Shown one piece after another: positions 59,101 to 64,000 of a DNA stretch of 64,000 nt. How positions within the stretch are numbered: the stretch's first letter is position 1; each line of letters starts with the position of its first letter. A model generated the notes under the pieces. It was not told where the DNA came from. It saw only the letters and a list, made by a program, of their open reading frames with translations, and made no database searches. Source of the stretch: Trichoplusia ni (Eukaryota; Arthropoda; Insecta; Lepidoptera; Noctuidae); NCBI RefSeq assembly GCF_003590095.1, contig NC_039490.1, positions 2,931,834 through 2,995,833 on the forward strand, read 5' to 3'. The position numbers and the translations under genes are program-made.

Positions 59101-59235
59101 GGACGTCCTCAGGCACGGTGGAGTGATGACTTGCGCGAGACGGCTGGCAGGAGCTGGATGCGAGAAGCCGAAAATCGATCTCAGTGGCGTGCACTTGGAG
59201 AGGCCTATGTCCAGCAGTGGACTTCGATAGGCTGA
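56167..59235 (+). CDS. RTE endonuclease-reverse transcriptase
   Basis: The 1022-residue length is typical of RTE ORF2-like proteins. A basic, Pro/Gly-rich leader (about residues 1-78) precedes the apurinic-type endonuclease: LATYNGRTLR, GLCEVRREGED, VVMGDFNAKVG, NEIDFIMTNK and GSDHRLVRG, ending at about residue 320. The reverse transcriptase follows with NGKAPGEDGIT, YRPISLLSHVYK, QAGFRSGYGTIDHI, AFVDYEKAFDSV, GVRQGDVISPKLF, and the catalytic FADD at about residue 768. The basic C-terminal region (WRPRLGKRSVGRPQARWSDD) is a common end of this family in moths. It nicks target DNA and primes cDNA synthesis there. I chose the ATG at 56167, the first in frame after the leader. Confidence 0.92.
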   Translation: MESKCTEHQCERRKTRKKKPSINPSGQRDSSRLNTSMGSTQKPRPLVPGSPAIPGHGGDRGYGGTGGAKNLRVTRGHQTNLTLATYNGRTLRLDSHLAQLEVELGKIRWHILGLCEVRREGEDTITLESGHLMYFREGDQQSQGGVGFLVNKSLADNVVEVSSVSNRVAYLIIKLTDRYSLKVVQVYAPTSTHSDDEVEDMFDDISRALHFTTKTHYTVVMGDFNAKVGVQICGESAVGSHGFGSRNHRGQMLVNFLEREGLFLMNSFFKKQPQRKWTWQSPDTMTKNEIDFIMTNKKHIFRDVSVINRFNTGSDHRLVRGSLNINFKAERFRLMKARLRPTLFQTMTGSETFQSNLENRFAAVETTTDVNQNHEYVVRILREEGSRFCNMQRKGRKSKLSEETLGLMKKRRENPPVTSSAKRALNQEINKHVRRDLRCSNTLDIERAIELNRGSKVFVQSLGRSHLTKLTTTSGEVVSSVPAVLTEVENFYGRLYASHASRPDPGNEDPRATLTRHFTEDLPEVSSGEIEIALRQLKNGKAPGEDGITTELLKAGGNPLLGELQKLFNAVLFEGRTPEAWSRSVVVLFFKKGDKTQLKNYRPISLLSHVYKLFSRVITNRLARRLDEFQPPEQAGFRSGYGTIDHIHTVRQIIQKTEEYNQPLCLAFVDYEKAFDSVEIWSVLESLQRCQVDWRYIQVMRCLYEAATMSVQVQNQQTRPIPLHRGVRQGDVISPKLFTNAMEDMFKTLNWKGRGININGEHISHLRFADDIVIMAETLQDLQQMLNGLAESSLRIGLRMNLDKTKVMFNEHVLPEPIAIHGAVLEVVQKYVYLGQTLQLGRNNFEDEVNRRIQLGWTAFGKLRRVLTSSIPQCLKTKVFNQCVLPVMTYGAETWTLSVRLVHKFKVAQRAMERAMLGISLRDRIRNEVIRQRTKVIDIAHRISKLKWQWAGHISRRTDNRWGKRVLEWRPRLGKRSVGRPQARWSDDLRETAGRSWMREAENRSQWRALGEAYVQQWTSIG

Positions 59236-59259
59236 TGATGATGATGATGATAATGATAC

Positions 59260-60395
59260 AGAACATTCTGTATCATTAGACTTTTAAGAACTCCATGTAT
59301 ATTATGGAACGCAATAAATTATTGAGTATTGAAAGAATATTATTATACCTAGTTACTAGCGTACCTTGTGTTGTATGCTTACTTAATCTAGTGTGTAATA
59401 TTCGAAACTGAGTCTTTTAAGAGGGATAATAAAACGAATTGTAAGACCATTGGGTGTTTTCATTAACTGAAAAGATAGGTATCTAACCTGAAAAAGTGGA
59501 TAAGTAAGTACCTTCTTTGTAATCTGACATCAAGTTGAGAAATAAAAGATGTACATGCGATGTACTGGGATTTCCCAATACTTACATAATTTTTTCCAAC
59601 ATTTAACAATGTAGAGAAAACGAATAGCATAAAGATTTAAGTATCGAAATAATATTGTAACTATTCCGAGCGTAGATTCAAGGGTGAATAAAACATATTC
59701 TCAAAGATGACCCACTGACCTAATTTACGTACAATACCTAATATTCTGCATTCCTTATAAATGCAGGTTTGAGTGTATTAAATGGTTGTGTAAATATGAA
59801 CTTACTCACCTTTATGTATTAAAGAATTAGGTATCGTATTTTTTTCCAGCAATCCTCAGGATCCACTTCATAGCAAAAATGTTTGTTTACACCATTTAGG
59901 TAATTTTAAAGATCTATTAATGACTTGCTATATATGTTTATTTTAAACATAAAGCACTTTTACATTTTAAAACATTCCCGCCTTTTTTCCGGTTATTTAT
60001 GTTGTTGTTTTTATTCCTCTTTAAGCAGTCTTTTTTACTATTTGCATTAATCCTTTTTTATAATTGTAAATAAAAATACATTGTCAAAATAGACTGATTA
60101 CTCCTCGTAAAATATTTAAAATTATCAAAATTACTCGTTTAACAAAATTACATTACATTTCTTGATGTGTAAAAAAACATTAATATATTATACTTTATAA
60201 AGTTATCGACTGCTAAATTACTTTAATATATCTTGCAACACTAACATTAAACTCTGAATAACCTGACATTCACGATCATCTGTCAGAGTCTGTGTCTCTG
60301 CATTCCTATTTGTTTGTGTCGTACTTCAAATCTTCAAAACATCAGAAAACGTGAATAATTTAGAGTAACATAAATTAAAAGATGATCTATTAAAC
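59260..60395. other. Intergenic region between RTE and the HPS5 homologue
   Basis: AT-rich with no supported ORF. AATAAA at 59313-59318, just downstream of the RTE, could be the original gene C polyadenylation signal if the RTE landed in the 3' UTR. The segment near 60270-60395 should hold the promoter and leader of the next gene; no TATA box is evident. Confidence 0.4.
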
Positions 60396-63300
60396 ATGTC
60401 ACGCAACAATCTACCGCCATATGTACTGCAAGAGATTCCAGATATCACAGAAAGTATAAATTATCCGATAAAAAATGTTCAACGTATAAAGGTTAGTCTA
60501 AATTTTCACTTTTTTGGCCTTTGTTCAACATAATTTGGCTAATTATCTAATTTTAAACACAATGTTAGTGTCTTAGCTTGTTTTAATCATGTATTTTTCG
60601 AACACAGTTCATTTTAATATCATCAGTAATTTGGTATTATTATGCAAGATGAGATGCATTCAGATCTGTACGATAGTACCATTACAAATAATTAATCTAC
60701 TTAGAATCTCAAACATATCTTAAATATGTATATATGCTATAAACTGCAATATTCGTACTAATTTCATAAGACATCTTTCATAGGTGTGTTTCTCACTAAA
60801 CCCTAAGATTTCTATGTATTAAATGTGCCCTAAATTTGGTAATGTAATGTAATTGTTATTGCATAAAGCTTCTGTAATAAGTAAAGGCTACTGATGAAGT
60901 AAGTTACTACTGATAAAATAAGAATCACAAGCTTGTCCAAGTTTTGTGTATCAGTATTTAATTAGGTACTTTCATGACTTTTCTGTCAATTCTATGTAAA
61001 TAATAATGTTTTAACTATTGTTAAACTTCCTTCTATACACAAACCTATTAAAAGACATTTCTCACTTAAGATAAAACCTTTCTTGGAAATACCTTTATTG
61101 TATCTATCTTAAAAAGTATTTTGTTGTTTTCAGTACACTTGTTTCGATGTATCAAAGTCCCTAATAGCCTTTGGAGCTACTAGCGGTGGTATCTACATAT
61201 TTAACCGCGAGCCATGTGAGTTTGTACAACTTATACCAAACAAGGTAAGCGGAATCAATTAAGAAAATCTCAACATACAATTACTCATAAATAAAATTAA
61301 AATACTTTAATAAACATCAACACTTGCTGAGCAAGCATTGGAATCAATGCTTAATGAAGAGGCTAAATGTCCTCCTGTATATAAAATTATTCTTAATATA
61401 CCAAGATTACCAAGACATCACTGACATATGGTGAAGGAAAACATTGTCAAGAAACCTGGATTTCAAATATTGAATCTGAAATCCCCAACTCGCAGTAAGT
61501 TAGTGTGGGGGGTATGGGAAGGGGGCTGTGCCCAGCATTGGGATGTATATAGGCTGTTATTATTATTTCTATCAGGGACCGGACAACCCCACTTTAGAGT
61601 TAAGCCGTTTGACAGGGTAACCCGTACACGGGGTAACTCATATCGCAGTGTTACCTTTTGTTCGAGTTACATCCTCGAAACCCAGCGAAATGGTTAACAC
61701 CTTCATTATGGTAACCACGTGAAGGGGTTAACCCCTTCAATAACTTAACCCTTTGAAGTGGTTACCTTCACGAAAGGCTTTTATTCGTGTTACCCTGAAT
61801 TACCCACTAAACTTGAGCTGCATACTTGCACCCTAGCGGCCCCTCATTGCTTTACTAAGACTACAGCTGATTTTCTTCTATCGCCGACGCGTCGCGCCTC
61901 TCGGACAAACTACCTACGCGCGAAACGTCATATAGGTAACTAGCTGTTGCCCGCGACTTCGTCCGCGTGGTTAGAAGATATAAGTTAGGAATTTTTGAAC
62001 GAAAGCCCTCGAAGATTAATATTTTTCCCCGTATTTGCCACATTTTCCATTAAATCTTCGCTCCTATTAGTTGCAGCGTAATTTTATATACCTAGCCTAA
62101 AACCTTCCTCGATTATTGGTCTATTGAACACAAAATGAGATCAAATTTTTTAGATGAAATTATTTATAATAATTTTAAAAAAAATCGAATACAAGTTTTT
62201 TTTCATTTTTTGCATTTTCTGAGAAGATTTGACGGGTGAATTTTCGATTGAAAATTAGTGTTTTTTTATATTAATTCAAAATAAGGTGAAAAAATAAATA
62301 TTTTTAATCAAATAAATTACAGCGTATTTGGGACACAAAAAAGTAAGTTTTCACCAAATTTCGTTACAAAAATAAATTTTTGTAAAAGATAAAAATAAAA
62401 AGCCACAATCTTGGTTTTTTAGATTTTTCACATAAATTTTGAGGTTATGTGAAAAAAATGTAAACAAAAGTTTTAGATCTTTTTCTTTTGGAACTTTGCC
62501 ATTTAACTTTTTTCGATACGAATTTTAGTTTTGCCGGAAATTGATAAAAACCGTTTTTTACTCTTCAAACGTCACTCCCACCCCCTTCCCGACCTCAGAT
62601 CACCCGTAAATTATTTTTCCTTTCATTTTTATAATATTCCCCTCCTTTTCTAATGGGTTTCATCCTACTATTTTTTAATTTGGTTTTAAAAATTATCGAC
62701 CCTGGTCTACAAGAATAGACACGAAAAATATATATCACAACGTTTGAAAAGTGCGACAAGCAAAATTAAACTGTAAGATCATATCCACAATGATTTTTAT
62801 TCCATGTTTACAAGTCGCTCGGTAAATGCAACAATGGCGCCGCTGGGCGGTAAGATGTCACGTGCGCTCGTGGTTATACTATTTTCAAACCAATGTCTAT
62901 GATAAAGAGTGCATATTGCATTGTCTTAGGTTGGAGTGGGTTACCCTGTTACAGTGTTACAGGGTAGTAAAGGGTAACCTGTTCGGAACAGGGTTCCAGT
63001 AATCCGTTCGAAGGTGTAACATATGTCATAGGGTTTTTTCTTGAAGCGCTTAAAAAAACCCCTTCAAAAACCCTTTCAATGAGTATCCGGCCGGTCCCTG
63101 ATTTCTATCTTATGAAAACTGAACACTTTCTAGAATTTACATGTAACTACGAAACTAAGCAACTAAGTGTTCCATATAATTCAATTATTTTTTAAACTAA
63201 GTAATTGTTTATACTTGCCTATGCCAATAATGAACTAAAATATATTGATATTTATATAAACGTAATTATGCATATCTGAATCTGATTTCGGATTTAGGTG

Positions 63301-64000
63301 TATAAAGATTATCACAAACAATTCACTTCCACACAGATGAGATAATGACGGGAGGAGCTCGTGGCTAAGCCATAACCGCATAAGTGATACGATCACAGGT
63401 TAAGCTATGCTTGACGCGGTTGGTCTGTAGATGGGTGACCATCTTCGTCATAACGAGTTCCTCCGTGTTTCGGAAGGCACGTTAAATTGTGGGTCCCGGC
63501 TGTTATTCCTACATCTTTGACAGTCGTTACAGGTAGTCAGAAGCTTGAAAAAGTCTGACAGCCAGTCTAACCAAGGGGTATCGTGTTGCCCAGGTAACTG
63601 GGTTAAGGAGGTCAGATAGGCAGTCGCTCCTTGTAAAACACTGGTACTTAGCTGAAACCGGTTGGACTGGTAGCCGACCCCAACATAGTTGGGAAAAGGC
63701 TAGGCCAATGACAGATGAGATAATGACTTTATTCCATCAAAATAAATTTTACAAATAAAACAATATTTTTCAGGATGGTGCTATCACACGATTGGCCATA
63801 TCGTTAGACGAGAGGCACGTTGGTTTCGCAAATGGCCGAGGTTTGGGAACCATAGCGGGATGCAACCAGTCACTTAGTGGCGGTCACTCCACTGTCACAT
63901 CTAAAGAGCACCAAGGCAACGAGATCACTGCGATGATATGGAGTGCCAATCATATGCTGTTCATGGGTGACGATGTTGGCAAAATATCTGTATTGCAACC
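60396..64000 (+). CDS. HPS5: HPS5 (Drosophila pink) homologue, N-terminal exons, BLOC-2 subunit (open at right edge)
   Basis: Exons: 60396-60491, 61134-61244 and 63774 to beyond 64000; all junctions keep frame. The protein begins MSRNNLPPYVLQEIP and continues with IKYTCFDVSKSLIAFGATSG, GGIYIFNREP and GAITRLAISLDERHVGFANG, then NEITAMIWSANHMLFMGDDVG. This WD-repeat-like start resembles HPS5, the BLOC-2 subunit needed for lysosome-related organelles such as pigment granules; Drosophila pink mutants have altered eye colour. TECPR2 has a similar N-terminal propeller, but the KYTCFD and GAI blocks fit HPS5 better. Only about 145 residues are in the window. Intron 2 (2.5 kb) is swollen by a hAT-like element and a SINE. 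Confidence 0.75.
61520..61560 (+). repeat. RTE-type 3' tail in HPS5 intron 2
   Basis: GGGCTGTGCCCAGCATTGGG followed by a TTATTATTATT run matches the usual end of lepidopteran non-LTR elements. It is a very short, old fragment. Confidence 0.5.
61573..63100. mobile_element. 1.53-kb non-autonomous hAT-like element with 8-bp target duplication
   Basis: The ends CAGGGACCGG (61573) and CCGGTCCCTG (to 63100) form terminal inverted repeats. The octamer ATTTCTAT flanks both sides (61565-61572 and 63101-63108), matching the 8-bp duplication of the hAT superfamily. Both subterminal regions are crowded with GGTTACC, GGGTAACC and GGGGTTAACCCC words, as in hAT transposase-binding arrays. There is no transposase ORF. 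A Helitron copy (61940-62135) is nested inside. Confidence 0.85.
61940..62135 (-). mobile_element. Truncated non-autonomous Helitron nested in the hAT-like element
   Basis: The CTAG end at 61940-61943 is followed by the shared CTGTTGCCCGCGACTTCG and GTGGTTAGAAGATATAAG words. The TC end is missing. Nesting shows it inserted after the hAT-like element. Confidence 0.75.
63350..63710 (+). mobile_element. Full-length 5S-rRNA-derived SINE with perfect 17-bp target duplication, HPS5 intron 2
   Basis: ACAGATGAGATAATGAC flanks the element at 63333-63349 and 63711-63727 without a mismatch. The first about 110 bases align by eye with 5S rRNA: CGATCAC, GTTAAGC, CGGTT-GT and GATGGGTGACC fall in the order and spacing of the 5S internal promoter. 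The remaining 250 bases form a family-specific body and 3' end shared with 8770-9034 and with older pieces at 7620-7765 and 23090-23300. It has no protein-coding capacity. Confidence 0.82.

Larger units (their letters stand above)
56074..59249 (+). mobile_element. Intact RTE-type retrotransposon with target-site duplication
   Basis: A single 1022-codon ORF is preceded by a short leader with an 18-bp tandem repeat and followed by a GAT-repeat tail. ATAATGATAC occurs on both sides (56064-56073 and 59250-59259). The right copy abuts the GAT repeat, so the duplication is likely but not certain. The open ORF suggests a recent, possibly active copy. It sits about 400 bases after the gene C stop codon. 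Confidence 0.88.

Noticed and set aside
63360..63480. A 5S rRNA gene
   Set aside because: Only parts of the 5S sequence match, the 3' half is replaced, and the block is inside a SINE with its own target duplication.
1..64000. CRISPR arrays, bacterial operons or prophage
   Set aside because: No spaced direct-repeat array was seen, and the exon-intron structure and repeats are those of an insect chromosome.

Overview
The window reads as chromosomal DNA of a moth or butterfly (Lepidoptera). It is AT-rich and intron-rich, with small exons flanked by GT-AG introns. It is packed with repeat types typical of lepidopteran genomes: TC...CTAG non-autonomous Helitrons, tRNA-like and 5S-rRNA-like SINEs, an RTE-type retrotransposon with a GAT-repeat tail, and hAT-like and foldback MITEs. 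I cannot name the species from sequence alone.

Layout. 1-5540: a minus-strand non-LTR retrotransposon with an intact ORF1 and an ORF2 open through the left edge. 5541-13143: gene-poor AT-rich DNA with SINE pieces. 13144-26431 (minus): gene A, 25 exons, about 1516 codons, uninterrupted. 28026 to about 41072 (plus): gene B, a paralogue of A, recognisable only for its first nine exons before a 1000-N gap; its 6.6 kb intron 6 holds a Helitron and a long inverted repeat. 45358-55675 (plus): gene C, a 25-exon paralogue with the same exon plan as A but three single-base frame breaks near its 5' end. 56074-59249 (plus): an apparently intact RTE element just after gene C. 60396 to the right edge (plus): the first three exons of an HPS5 (Drosophila pink) homologue, whose second intron carries a hAT-like element and a recently inserted 5S-rRNA-derived SINE.

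The main interest is the three-gene family. A and C encode predicted secreted proteins built as signal peptide, hemicentin-type VWA head, hinge region, eight immunoglobulin domains, and a C-terminal domain resembling insect dsRNase / DNA-RNA non-specific endonuclease (NUC1). In both, the catalytic Arg-Gly-His motif of that nuclease family is replaced (Arg-Gln in A, Arg-Thr-Leu in C). The nuclease fold has therefore probably been reused as a non-catalytic module, perhaps binding nucleic acid or another ligand. I know of no described family with this architecture; extracellular recognition, matrix or immune roles are inference only. A and B are divergently placed 1.6 kb apart and C follows B in tandem, so the cluster looks like a local expansion.
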